From the NCBI GenBank assembly GCA_019247255.1, contig JAFAPJ010000599.1, positions 1 to 5,729 on the forward strand: a stretch of DNA of 5,729 bases, read 5' to 3'. Made by a program: the position numbers and the translations under genes. This document shows positions 1-5,729 of the stretch, one piece after another (the first letter of the stretch is position 1; every line of letters begins with the position of its first letter). The DNA is from Methylobacteriaceae bacterium (lineage in GTDB: Bacteria > Pseudomonadota > Alphaproteobacteria > Rhizobiales > Beijerinckiaceae). The notes under the pieces are model-generated. The model was not told the DNA's origin. It ran no database searches and saw only the letters and a program-made list of their open reading frames with translations.

Positions 1-410
1 CGCAGGCGTGTGGCGCGGCCCGGACGCCAGGCCCAGACGCTCGGGCTGACATAGTTGACGATCGGCAGGTCGGGCAGGCGGCGCCTGACGCGCAGCGCCA
101 CGCGGTGCGTGAAATCGGGGCTGTCGATGATGACGAGGACGTCCGGACGCCGCGCCACGACGTCGTCCACCACCGCGAAGCCGCGCCGGATCAGACCCGG
201 AAGGCCCGCGAGCACGGCCCCGATCCCGTTCACCGCGATGTCGGAGAGCGGGAAGAGGCTCGCGAGCCCCTGCGCCGCCATGCGGTGGCCGCCGACGCCC
301 GCGAAGGCGAGGTCCGGCCCGAGCCGCGCTCGAAGGGCGTGCATCAGCCCGGCCCCGAGCTGGTCGCCGGATTCCTCCCCGGCCACCAGGTACACAACCG
401 GTTGTCTCAT
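1..410 (-). CDS. lpxB: Lipid-A-disaccharide synthase LpxB, N-terminal 136 residues (runs off the left edge)
   Basis: LpxB (glycosyltransferase family 19) condenses UDP-2,3-diacylglucosamine with lipid X to form the beta-1,6-linked lipid A disaccharide 1-phosphate on the cytoplasmic face of the inner membrane. The reading frame opens at ATG 410-408 and stays open to the window edge. It begins MRQPVVYLVAGEESGDQLGA, which contains the family motif GExSGD-LGA (residues 11-20). A GVGGHRM segment (38-44), an IDSPDF segment (95-100) and YVSPSVWAWRPGRA (120-133) follow, all in the order expected for the N-terminal half of the family. E. coli LpxB is 382 residues, so about two thirds is missing. The ATG overlaps the lpxI stop as ATGA, which fixes the start. 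No clear Shine-Dalgarno sequence precedes it, so translational coupling to lpxI is likely (inference). Residue 61 is Asn in AVNGIG, where E. coli has Met (AVMGI). I cannot tell whether this is unusual among close relatives. Confidence 0.95.
   Translation of the reverse strand, partial: MRQPVVYLVAGEESGDQLGAGLMHALRARLGPDLAFAGVGGHRMAAQGLASLFPLSDIAVNGIGAVLAGLPGLIRRGFAVVDDVVARRPDVLVIIDSPDFTHRVALRVRRRLPDLPIVNYVSPSVWAWRPGRATRL
394..405. repeat. Perfect 12-bp palindrome inside the lpxB start region
   Basis: The bases acaaccggttgt read the same on both strands. They cover codons 3-6 of lpxB and lie just downstream of the lpxI/lpxB overlap. The codons read Gln-Pro-Val-Val in a normal N-terminal beta strand, so protein sequence alone may explain the palindrome. 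It could form a small hairpin or a dyad binding site near the lpxB start, but nothing else supports a regulatory role. Confidence 0.3.
407..410 (-). other. ATGA stop/start overlap, lpxI to lpxB
   Basis: The TGA of lpxI (409-407) and the ATG of lpxB (410-408) share bases as ATGA. This arrangement usually means ribosomes that finish the first gene re-initiate on the second. Confidence 0.85.
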
Positions 411-1270
411 GCGCCGTCGGGCCCGACCTGGATCCCGGCGAGGAAGAGGCCGCGCCGGTCGGCCTCGGCGATCGTCTCCTCGCGGTCGAGCACGAGGGTG
501 AGCCCGCTCGCGACCGCTATGCCGGCGAGGCCGGCCCGGTCGGCCTCGACGACCGTCCGGGGCCCGACGGCCGGCAAATCGACCCTGAGATCCTGCCCCC
601 GCTTCGGCGCCTTCACGAGCACGCCGTCCCGGTCGCGCCGGCGCAGCCAGCTCGCGATCGGCGCGCCCGCGACCCGCCGGAGCGTCGCGTCCGTCCCTTC
701 CGGGCCCTCGACCGCGAGCACGCGCTCGCCCCGCAGGACGACGGCCTGCCCGATGTCGAAGGGAGTGAGCGCGGCGAGCCCGGCGATCCCGCGCTGGATG
801 GCCGCGCGGGCGGCGGCATCCGGCGCGAGCCGGCCGTGCGGTCCGGCCGGCGCCAGGAGATCGGGCGCGAGGTCGCGCACCCCGACGAGGCGGTAGCCTC
901 GTTCCTCGAGGAGCCCGACCACGCCGCGCAGGAGGTTGTCGTCGCCGCGACCGAGCAGCGCCGTGACCTCCTCCCGGCTGCGCAGGGCCGAGAAGGCGTC
1001 GAGCGCGGCCGCGGCGCTCGGTCGGGCAAGCCCGCCCGCGAGCGTCACGCGCTCGGGCCGCCAGCCCGCCAGGCAGGCGATCGCGGAGCGGATGTCGAGA
1101 AGGCCGATCACGGCGTCGGCGCGCCGGGCGAGCGCACGGCTCGCGAAGCCTCGGAAGGCCAGGATGCGCGGCCGCGTCCCGGAGGCTTCGAGATGGTCGG
1201 CGAGGAGGAGCGGCAGGCGCCCGGAGCCCGCCAGGATGGCGGTCGTCGGGCGCTCCTCCCCCGCCCTCAC
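407..1270 (-). CDS. lpxI: UDP-2,3-diacylglucosamine diphosphatase LpxI (DUF1009 family)
   Basis: LpxI hydrolyses UDP-2,3-diacylglucosamine to lipid X and UMP in the cytoplasm. It takes the place of LpxH, an unrelated enzyme, in most alphaproteobacteria. The 287-residue product has the expected two-part build. An N-terminal domain (about 1-150) starts near AILAGSGRLP (11-20) and carries GRGDDNLLRGVV (107-118). A C-terminal domain (about 155-287) contains FDIGQ (171-175), VEGPEGTDATL (188-198), and VLVKAPKRGQDLRVDLP (217-233) followed by VGPRTV. Asp194 of the EGTD motif is my best guess for the catalytic Asp reported in the Caulobacter enzyme (inference). The start chosen is GTG 1270-1268, whose last two bases are part of the lpxA stop (GTGA). 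A second GTG lies one codon upstream at 1273. The frame stays open further upstream inside lpxA, but those residues do not resemble LpxI. There is no convincing upstream ribosome site; a purine-rich gggggaggag follows the start instead. The gene ends in an ATGA overlap with lpxB. Confidence 0.93.
   Translation of the reverse strand: MRAGEERPTTAILAGSGRLPLLLADHLEASGTRPRILAFRGFASRALARRADAVIGLLDIRSAIACLAGWRPERVTLAGGLARPSAAAALDAFSALRSREEVTALLGRGDDNLLRGVVGLLEERGYRLVGVRDLAPDLLAPAGPHGRLAPDAAARAAIQRGIAGLAALTPFDIGQAVVLRGERVLAVEGPEGTDATLRRVAGAPIASWLRRRDRDGVLVKAPKRGQDLRVDLPAVGPRTVVEADRAGLAGIAVASGLTLVLDREETIAEADRRGLFLAGIQVGPDGA
1267..1270 (-). other. GTGA stop/start overlap, lpxA to lpxI
   Basis: The TGA of lpxA (1269-1267) and the chosen GTG start of lpxI (1270-1268) overlap as GTGA. 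The overlap, together with the position of the LpxI N-terminal motif, is the reason for choosing this GTG over the one at 1273. Confidence 0.75.
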
Positions 1271-2079
1271 CACGCCCGAACCGGCGGGTCGCGGGGCGTG
1301 CAGACCGCGCGGTCGCCGCCGCCGCGGATGAAGTCGAGGATCTCGTGGACCGTCGGGTGGCGGGCGAACTCCTCCGCCACGTCCTCCACGCGCTCGGCCA
1401 GCGTACCCTCGTCCGCGAAGAGGAGGCGATACGCGCGCCGGAGATCGTGGATCTGCTCGCGCGAGAAGCCGCGCCGGCGCAGCCCCACGATGTTGAGACC
1501 CGCGAGGTAGGCGCGGTTGCCCAGCGCCATGCCGTAGGGGATCACGTCGTTCTCGACCCCCGAGAGGCCGCCGATGAAGGCGTGGGGTCCGATCCGCACG
1601 AACTGGTGGATGCCTGCCCCGCCGCCGATGATGGCGAAATCGCCGATGCGGCAATGGCCGGCCAGCATGACGTTGTTCGTGAGCACGACGTTGCTGCCGA
1701 CCCGGCAGTCGTGAGCGACGTGGCTCTGGGTCAGGAAGAAGCAGCGATCTCCGATCGTGGTCGTGCCGGTCCCGTGCGGCGTCCCGCAATTCACCGTGAC
1801 GCCTTCGCGGATGATGCAGTCCTGGCCGATGGTCAGCGTCGTCGGCTCGCCCTTGTAGCGCAGGTCCTGCGGCGCGTGCCCGATCGACGCGAAGGGGAAG
1901 ATCCGGGTCCGCGCGCCGATCGTGGTCCGCCCCGTCACGACCGCGTGGCTGATGAGCTCGCAGCCGTCCCCCAGCTCGACCTCCGGCCCGACCGTGCAGA
2001 ACGGTCCGATCGTGACGCCGTCCCCGAGCTTCGCTCCGTCCTCGACGATGGCGCTGGGGTGAATGCCCGGTCCGTTCAC
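1267..2079 (-). CDS. lpxA: Acyl-ACP:UDP-N-acetylglucosamine O-acyltransferase LpxA
   Basis: LpxA transfers a 3-hydroxyacyl chain from ACP to the 3-position of UDP-GlcNAc, the first step of lipid A synthesis. It acts in the cytoplasm as a homotrimer. The 270-residue protein (E. coli 262) opens with [20 protein letters not shown], the first of the hexapeptide repeats that build a left-handed beta helix to about residue 190. A helical C-terminal part follows, starting near [16 protein letters not shown] (195-210). Catalytic His123 lies in SHVAHDC (119-125) and aligns with E. coli His125. His142 (LAGH) and His158 (GIHQF) match E. coli His144 and His160. Gly171 aligns with E. coli Gly173, the acyl-chain ruler. 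Asn97 stands where E. coli has His99. The start is GTG 2079-2077, overlapping the fabZ stop as GTGA. No other in-frame start lies close upstream, and the N-terminus matches the family. The gene is very probably translationally coupled to fabZ. It ends in a second GTGA, shared with lpxI. Confidence 0.96.
   Translation of the reverse strand: MNGPGIHPSAIVEDGAKLGDGVTIGPFCTVGPEVELGDGCELISHAVVTGRTTIGARTRIFPFASIGHAPQDLRYKGEPTTLTIGQDCIIREGVTVNCGTPHGTGTTTIGDRCFFLTQSHVAHDCRVGSNVVLTNNVMLAGHCRIGDFAIIGGGAGIHQFVRIGPHAFIGGLSGVENDVIPYGMALGNRAYLAGLNIVGLRRRGFSREQIHDLRRAYRLLFADEGTLAERVEDVAEEFARHPTVHEILDFIRGGGDRAVCTPRDPPVRAW
2076..2079 (-). other. GTGA stop/start overlap, fabZ to lpxA
   Basis: The TGA of fabZ (2078-2076) and the GTG start of lpxA (2079-2077) overlap. 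The GGAG at 2082-2079 includes the first base of the start codon, so it is too close to act as a ribosome site. This favours coupled re-initiation. Confidence 0.85.
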
Positions 2080-2543
2080 TCCGTCACCAGCATGGCGCTG
2101 ACCTCGGCTTCGGCCACGAGCGTGTCCTCGACCCGCGCTTCACCACGATACCACCACATGTTCCGGCGCTGGTTGAGCTTGCGCAGGTGAAAGCGGACGA
2201 CGTCGCCCGGCACCACGGGCTTGCGGAACTTCGCCTTGTCGATCGTCATGAAATAGACCTGCCGGGGCGGCTTCTGCTCGGCGAGCTTGGAGAGGACGCA
2301 GATCGCGCCGGCCGTCTGAGCCATTCCCTCGATGAGAAGCACGCCCGGGAATACCGGCACGCCCGGGAAGTGACCCTGGAACTGGGGCTCGTTGAAGGAC
2401 ACGTTCTTGATTCCGATGCAGGACTCGTCGCGGTCGATCTCGACGATGCGGTCCACGAGCAGGAATGGGTAACGGTGCGGCAGCAGCGTCAGCAGCCGGG
2501 CGATATCGACGGATTGGAGCTGCGCGCGCGCGTCCTCGGGCAT
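2076..2543 (-). CDS. fabZ: 3-hydroxyacyl-[acyl-carrier-protein] dehydratase FabZ
   Basis: FabZ dehydrates (3R)-3-hydroxyacyl-ACP to trans-2-enoyl-ACP in the cytoplasmic type II fatty acid cycle. The 155-residue product has the usual length and a hot-dog fold sequence. [17 protein letters not shown] (17-33) is the family N-terminal signature. QGHFPG (56-61) carries the catalytic His58, and [12 protein letters not shown] (65-76) carries the catalytic Glu72. [12 protein letters not shown] (103-114) is the conserved later segment. The ATG at 2543-2541 is chosen because the family motif begins about 16 residues in and because a strong ribosome site lies just ahead. The frame extends further up (to 2621), but that extension would overlap lpxD and looks unlike FabZ. 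The gene sits between two enzymes, LpxD and LpxA, that use the same 3-hydroxyacyl-ACP substrates. Co-expression may help balance fatty acid elongation against lipid A synthesis (known logic for this cluster, inferred here). Confidence 0.97.
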   Translation of the reverse strand: MPEDARAQLQSVDIARLLTLLPHRYPFLLVDRIVEIDRDESCIGIKNVSFNEPQFQGHFPGVPVFPGVLLIEGMAQTAGAICVLSKLAEQKPPRQVYFMTIDKAKFRKPVVPGDVVRFHLRKLNQRRNMWWYRGEARVEDTLVAEAEVSAMLVTE

Positions 2544-2548
2544 CCAGA

Positions 2549-2556
2549 CTCCTCCC
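2549..2556 (-). promoter_or_regulatory. Strong ribosome binding site of fabZ
   Basis: On the minus strand gggaggag stands 5 nt before the fabZ ATG. It is the only textbook Shine-Dalgarno sequence seen at a gene junction in this window, and it settles the fabZ start. It lies in the 25-nt gap (2544-2568) between the lpxD stop and fabZ. Confidence 0.85.
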
Positions 2557-2568
2557 GACGCCCCTGGG

Positions 2569-3636
2569 TCAGGGCTCGTCCCCCGCCGCGCCGTCTTTGG
2601 CGATCGGCCGCCGCGATGCAAGCCTCTTGAGGGTCATGAGCTCGCGCAGCCATTCCCGGGAGGGCTTGGCCGGAGAGCCGCCCCAGCGCACGCCGGGCGG
2701 CACGTCGGTCGCGACGTTCGACGAGGCCGCGATCTGCGCGCCGCGCCCGATCGTGAGGTGACCGACGACGCCGACCTGCCCCCCCAGCACCACGAAATCC
2801 TCGAGGGTCGCAGATCCGGAGATCCCGGTCTGCGCCACGATCACGCAATGGCGCCCGACCACGACGTTGTGGGCGATCTGCACCAGGTTATCGATCTTGG
2901 TGCCCTCGCCGATGACGGTGTCGCGGGTCGCCCCGCGGTCGATCGTCGTGTTGGCGCCGATCTCGACATCGTCCTGGATGATGACGCGGCCGACCTGCGG
3001 GACCTTGGAGTGGCCGCGCGCGCCCAGCGCGTAGCCGAACCCGTCCTGCCCGATGCGGGCACCCGGGTGGACGATGACGCGGTTGCCCAGGAGGGCGTGC
3101 AGGAGGCTCGCCCCGGCCCCGATCGCGCAGTCGCGCCCGATCCGGACCTGCGGCCCCACGATCGCCCCGGCCGCCACGACCGTGCCGCGCCCGATCTCGA
3201 CGCCCGGGCCCACCACGGCGCCCGGATCGACCGTGACGCCGGCCTCGAGCCGGGCCGTCGGATGGACGACGCTCCCGGGCGATACGCCGGACGCGCCGAA
3301 GGCGGAACGCGGCCGCAGGGCGGAGGGGTGAAGGCGCGCGAGCACGGCCGCGTAGCCCCGATGCGGGTCGGGCGTGATGAGCGACACCGTCCCGGAGGGC
3401 GCCTGCCCGGCAAATCGCGGCGAAACCAGGCAGAACCCGGCTCGGGTGGCCTCCAAGGCGCGGAGGTAGCGCGGATTGTCCATGTAGGCGAGGTCGTCCG
3501 GCCCGGCCTCGTCGAGCGGGGCGACCGACGCGACTCGGCGTTCCGCCTCGCCATCGGGACACGACGCGCCGGCGAGCGCCGCGACCTCGCCGAGCGAGAG
3601 CGACGCCTCCGGAGCGAAGAAGACCGGATCCGTCAT
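2569..3636 (-). CDS. lpxD: UDP-3-O-(3-hydroxyacyl)glucosamine N-acyltransferase LpxD
   Basis: LpxD adds the N-linked 3-hydroxyacyl chain to UDP-3-O-acyl-glucosamine, the third step of lipid A synthesis, as a cytoplasmic trimer. The 355-residue protein (E. coli 341) has the three family parts. The first is an N-terminal uridine-binding domain (about 1-110) with [18 protein letters not shown] (47-64), aligned to the E. coli FMVNPKY segment. The second is a left-handed beta helix of hexapeptide repeats (about 118-315), including IGQDGFGYA (195-203) and [19 protein letters not shown] (225-243). The third is a short helical tail (327-355). Catalytic His256 is in [10 protein letters not shown] (249-258). 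His293 (VVGHLTIG) sits 37 residues later, the same spacing as His239 and His276 in E. coli. The start MTDPVFF at ATG 3636 is preferred. The frame reaches back to 3753, but that part overlaps bamA and is unlike LpxD. The only upstream GGAG is 13 nt away and lies inside a hairpin arm, so initiation may be weak or regulated. The tail after about residue 340 is basic then acidic and probably disordered. Confidence 0.96.
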   Translation of the reverse strand: MTDPVFFAPEASLSLGEVAALAGASCPDGEAERRVASVAPLDEAGPDDLAYMDNPRYLRALEATRAGFCLVSPRFAGQAPSGTVSLITPDPHRGYAAVLARLHPSALRPRSAFGASGVSPGSVVHPTARLEAGVTVDPGAVVGPGVEIGRGTVVAAGAIVGPQVRIGRDCAIGAGASLLHALLGNRVIVHPGARIGQDGFGYALGARGHSKVPQVGRVIIQDDVEIGANTTIDRGATRDTVIGEGTKIDNLVQIAHNVVVGRHCVIVAQTGISGSATLEDFVVLGGQVGVVGHLTIGRGAQIAASSNVATDVPPGVRWGGSPAKPSREWLRELMTLKRLASRRPIAKDGAAGDEP

Positions 3637-3646
3637 GAGCGGGACG

Positions 3647-3673
3647 CGGCTCCGCCGGAGACCGGCGGAGCCG
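3647..3673 (-). repeat. Perfect 12-bp inverted repeat (hairpin) between bamA and lpxD
   Basis: The arms cggctccgccgg (3647-3658) and ccggcggagccg (3662-3673) are exact reverse complements around a 3-nt spacer, aga on the plus strand and tct on the minus strand. Eleven of the 12 pairs are G-C. The hairpin fills most of the 46-nt gap (3637-3682) after the bamA stop and ends 10 nt before the lpxD ATG. No T-run follows on either strand, so it is not a standard intrinsic terminator. The arm nearer lpxD contains the only GGAG ahead of that gene. The pairing is seen directly. A role in tuning lpxD translation, transcript processing, or partial termination after bamA is inference. Confidence 0.75.
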
Positions 3674-3682
3674 AAGCTCAGG

Positions 3683-5729
3683 TCAGAAGCGCGTGCCGCC
3701 CGAGAAGCGGAACGCCTGCAGCTCGTCACGGCCGACCCGGACCGGGCCGACATTCGGGAAGTTCACGAGCACGCCGTTATCCCGCGACAGGGCGAAGGCG
3801 TAGTCGAACCGGATCGGGCCGAGCGGCGAGTTCCAGAGCAAGCTCACGCCGACGGACGAGCGGATCTTCGCCGTGTCGCGCACCTGCAGGCACTCCGGCT
3901 GCACGTTGACGATCGCGGTGTTCGAGCGCGGATAGCCCACGCAGGCGGCGCCGTCGAAGGTGCCGTTGCCGTTCACGTCGAAGGTGCGCGGGCCCTTGTA
4001 GCCGAACAGCGTACCCGCATCCGCGAACACGGCGCCCTTCATGCCGAGGTCACGCGGCAGGAACGGCAGCGGGAACTGCGCCTCGAGTGTGCCGCCGATA
4101 TAGGTCGTGCCGCCGAGCGCGTTCTGGTTCGAGTCCGGCGTCGAGATATCGCGCGGTCCGATGCCGGAGGGCGCGAAGCCGCGAACGAGCGACGGTCCGA
4201 GGAAGAACTGGTCCACGAGCCGGAGATTGCCCCCGAAGGTGGAGAGGCCCGTCGGCGAGCGGTTCGTGCCCGTGCCGATGACCTGGCCGCCCTGGACCTT
4301 CACGAGGCCGACGATGTCCTCGTAGATCTCGTGATAGTAGCGGCCCTCGCCCGTCACCCGGAAGTAGTTCGAGTCGCCGCCGAGGCCCGCGTAATCGGGC
4401 TTGAGCTCGGCGTAGAAGCCTTCGCGCGGGCTCTTGATGTTGTCGACCGAGTTGTAGGCGAGCGTCACGCCGGCGAGCGAGGTGAGGGTCGTCCCGCGGG
4501 ACTCCTTCACCGCGATCGAGGCTTCGCCGTCATACGCGCAGTTCGGATAGAGCGCCGAGCCGTCCGGGTTCCGTGTCGTGTAGCCGGGGATCGGGACCGA
4601 GCAATCGTTGAACGGCTGCCGGAAGGTGTTGGGGATCCGCAGGTTCTGCTCGTAGATCGAGTAGCGCAGCGTGATGCCGGCCTCCTCGGTCAGCGGCAGG
4701 CCGAGGCGGAGCTGGCCGCCCGTCGTGCGGCTCTCGTAGCGCGAGTACTTCGTCTGGTCGGAGTACTTCGTGAAGACGTCGAAGCCCGCCGCCAGCCGGT
4801 AGCCGAGGAAGTACGGCTCGGTGAAGCTGAAATCGACGCCGTTCGTGCGCTGGCCGAGCTGGCCCGCGAGCCGGACGAACTGGCCGCGGCCGAGGAAGTT
4901 CGATTCTGAGATCGAGACCTCGCCGATCGCGCCGTCGGACGTGGAATAGCCGCCCGCGACCGAGAAGGCGCCCGTCGGCTGGTCCTCGACGTCGATGTTG
5001 AGAACGACGCGGTCGGCCGCGGTGCCGGGCTCGGTCGTGAGCCGAACCTTCTTGAAGTAGCCGAGATTGTTCAGCCGGCGCTCGGCCCGGTCCACGAGGA
5101 CGCGATTGAAGGGGTCGCCTTCACCGATGTCGAGCTCGCGGCGAATAACGTAGTCGCGCGTACGGGTGTTGCCGCGGATGTTGATCCGCTCGATGTAGAC
5201 CCGCGGCCCCTCTTCGACCACGAAGCCCAGATTGACCGTGTGGGTCGAGGGATCGCGAGCGCCGGTCGGGCGCACCGACACGAAGGGATAGCCCCGGCGC
5301 ACGGCCTCGTTGGTGATGCCTGTCAGGGTCTTCTCGACCGCCTCGGCGTTGTAGACCTCGCCGGTCGCCGGCTGGACCTGATCGCGCAAGAGGTCGGGAT
5401 CGACGGAAGTGACGCGCGAGTCGAAGGCCACCTGCCCGACCCGATATTGCTCACCTTCCTGGACGGTCACGGTGATGATGTAGCCCTTCTCGGCCTCATC
5501 GTACTTCACGTCGGTGCCGACCACCTGGAAGTCGGCGTAGCCGTTCTTGAGGTAGTAGCGGCGGATGAGCTCGAGATCGGACGCGATCTTGTCCGCGTCG
5601 TAGACGTCGTTCGTCTTCAGGAAGCTCAGGAAATTCATCTCGCTCGAGACCATCAGCTCCTTCAGCCGACGGTCCGAGTAGGCCTGGTTACCGACGAAGC
5701 GGATCTCCTTGATGCCAGTCTTATCGCCT
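3683..5729 (-). CDS. bamA: Outer membrane protein assembly factor BamA, C-terminal 681 residues (5' end off the right edge)
   Basis: BamA is the outer-membrane core of the BAM complex, which folds and inserts beta-barrel proteins. The frame is open to the right edge. The first full codon is at 5728 and visible residues are numbered from there. By comparison with E. coli BamA, the visible part starts at POTRA3 (about 4-92, [17 protein letters not shown] and later [14 protein letters not shown]). POTRA4 (about 95-177) and POTRA5 (about 178-250, [17 protein letters not shown]) follow, then the 16-strand barrel (about 254-681). The loop-6 motif VRGF is at 515-518 (nt 4186-4175), followed by [19 protein letters not shown] lies near the end, and the protein finishes in a terminal Phe (RFSGGTRF), the beta signal. 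The signal peptide, POTRA1 and POTRA2 lie outside, so the full protein is probably about 850 residues. Two cysteine pairs fall in predicted surface loops: 376/397 (loop 4-like) and 596/613 (loop 7-like, after a DVNGNGTFD motif). No skp follows, unlike in E. coli. An ATG at 5653 is internal and is not the start. Confidence 0.96.
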   Translation of the reverse strand, partial: GDKTGIKEIRFVGNQAYSDRRLKELMVSSEMNFLSFLKTNDVYDADKIASDLELIRRYYLKNGYADFQVVGTDVKYDEAEKGYIITVTVQEGEQYRVGQVAFDSRVTSVDPDLLRDQVQPATGEVYNAEAVEKTLTGITNEAVRRGYPFVSVRPTGARDPSTHTVNLGFVVEEGPRVYIERINIRGNTRTRDYVIRRELDIGEGDPFNRVLVDRAERRLNNLGYFKKVRLTTEPGTAADRVVLNIDVEDQPTGAFSVAGGYSTSDGAIGEVSISESNFLGRGQFVRLAGQLGQRTNGVDFSFTEPYFLGYRLAAGFDVFTKYSDQTKYSRYESRTTGGQLRLGLPLTEEAGITLRYSIYEQNLRIPNTFRQPFNDCSVPIPGYTTRNPDGSALYPNCAYDGEASIAVKESRGTTLTSLAGVTLAYNSVDNIKSPREGFYAELKPDYAGLGGDSNYFRVTGEGRYYHEIYEDIVGLVKVQGGQVIGTGTNRSPTGLSTFGGNLRLVDQFFLGPSLVRGFAPSGIGPRDISTPDSNQNALGGTTYIGGTLEAQFPLPFLPRDLGMKGAVFADAGTLFGYKGPRTFDVNGNGTFDGAACVGYPRSNTAIVNVQPECLQVRDTAKIRSSVGVSLLWNSPLGPIRFDYAFALSRDNGVLVNFPNVGPVRVGRDELQAFRFSGGTRF

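Noticed and set aside
50..62. Promoter-like ttgac on the plus strand
   Set aside because: It lies inside lpxB coding sequence (the Val-Asn-Tyr codons), has no matching -10 element, and has no plus-strand gene to serve.
1271..1789. N-terminal extension of the LpxI frame through lpxA
   Set aside because: The extension is Arg/His/Pro-rich, overlaps lpxA in another frame, and is unlike LpxI. The GTG at 1270 fits the family length and the GTGA overlap.
836..2190. Overlapping plus-strand frames opposite lpxI, lpxA and the end of fabZ
   Set aside because: All are shadows of strongly supported minus-strand genes in high-GC DNA, with low-complexity charged translations.
2340..2370. Short direct repeat (cacgcccgggaa twice) in fabZ
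   Set aside because: It encodes the repeated Phe-Pro-Gly-Val of the conserved FabZ active-site stretch and is explained by the protein sequence.
2562..2574. 5-bp hairpin at the lpxD stop codon
   Set aside because: It is too short to stand out from chance in GC-rich sequence and has no T-run.
3647..3673. Intrinsic transcription terminator after bamA
   Set aside because: The stem is strong, but no T-run follows it on either strand, so I list it only as an inverted repeat.
3637..3753. N-terminal extension of LpxD into the bamA 3' end
   Set aside because: The extra 39 residues are Ser/Arg-rich and are read out of frame through the bamA end and the hairpin. MTDPVFF matches the usual LpxD start.
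2758..3909. Long plus-strand open frame (383 codons) opposite lpxD and the end of bamA
   Set aside because: The Asp/Arg/Gly/Ala-rich translation mirrors the hexapeptide codons of lpxD on the other strand. It has no family resemblance and spans a gene boundary.
3635..4909. Long plus-strand open frame (424 codons) opposite bamA
   Set aside because: It lies fully antisense to a clear BamA sequence. The translation is rich in Arg, Glu, Ala and Val with no recognisable motif, as expected from the complement of GC-biased codons.

Overview
This window is a high-GC stretch (65-72% in the lines I counted by hand) that is almost entirely coding on the minus strand. It suggests an alphaproteobacterium, probably of the Hyphomicrobiales (Rhizobiales). 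Three things point there: the gene order bamA-lpxD-fabZ-lpxA-lpxI-lpxB, the use of LpxI (DUF1009 family) instead of LpxH for UDP-diacylglucosamine cleavage, and the absence of skp between bamA and lpxD. A species-level assignment cannot be supported from the sequence alone.

Layout, read in the direction of transcription (right to left). The 3' part of bamA enters at the right edge and stops at 3683, with its start outside the window. A 46-nt gap holding a perfect 12-bp inverted repeat follows. Then come lpxD (3636-2569), a 25-nt gap with a strong ribosome binding site, and fabZ (2543-2076). lpxA (2079-1267), lpxI (1270-407) and lpxB (from 410, running off the left edge) follow, each joined to the gene before it by a 4-nt stop/start overlap (GTGA, GTGA, ATGA). 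No non-coding stretch exceeds 46 nt. I see no RNA genes, mobile elements, CRISPR arrays or promoters. The plus strand carries only shadow frames.

How the genes work together: LpxA adds the first 3-hydroxyacyl chain to UDP-GlcNAc. LpxD adds the second to the deacetylated product (LpxC, which does the deacetylation, is not here). LpxI cuts the resulting UDP-diacylglucosamine to lipid X. LpxB joins lipid X to another UDP-diacylglucosamine to make the lipid A disaccharide. FabZ draws on the same 3-hydroxyacyl-ACP pool for fatty acid elongation, so it sits at the branch between phospholipid and lipid A supply. BamA inserts beta-barrel proteins into the outer membrane. The window is therefore an outer-membrane biogenesis operon.

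I found no undescribed system. This is a well-known housekeeping operon. The points most worth a second look are the inverted repeat in front of lpxD and an insertion in a predicted BamA surface loop that combines a calcium-loop-like motif with a cysteine pair.
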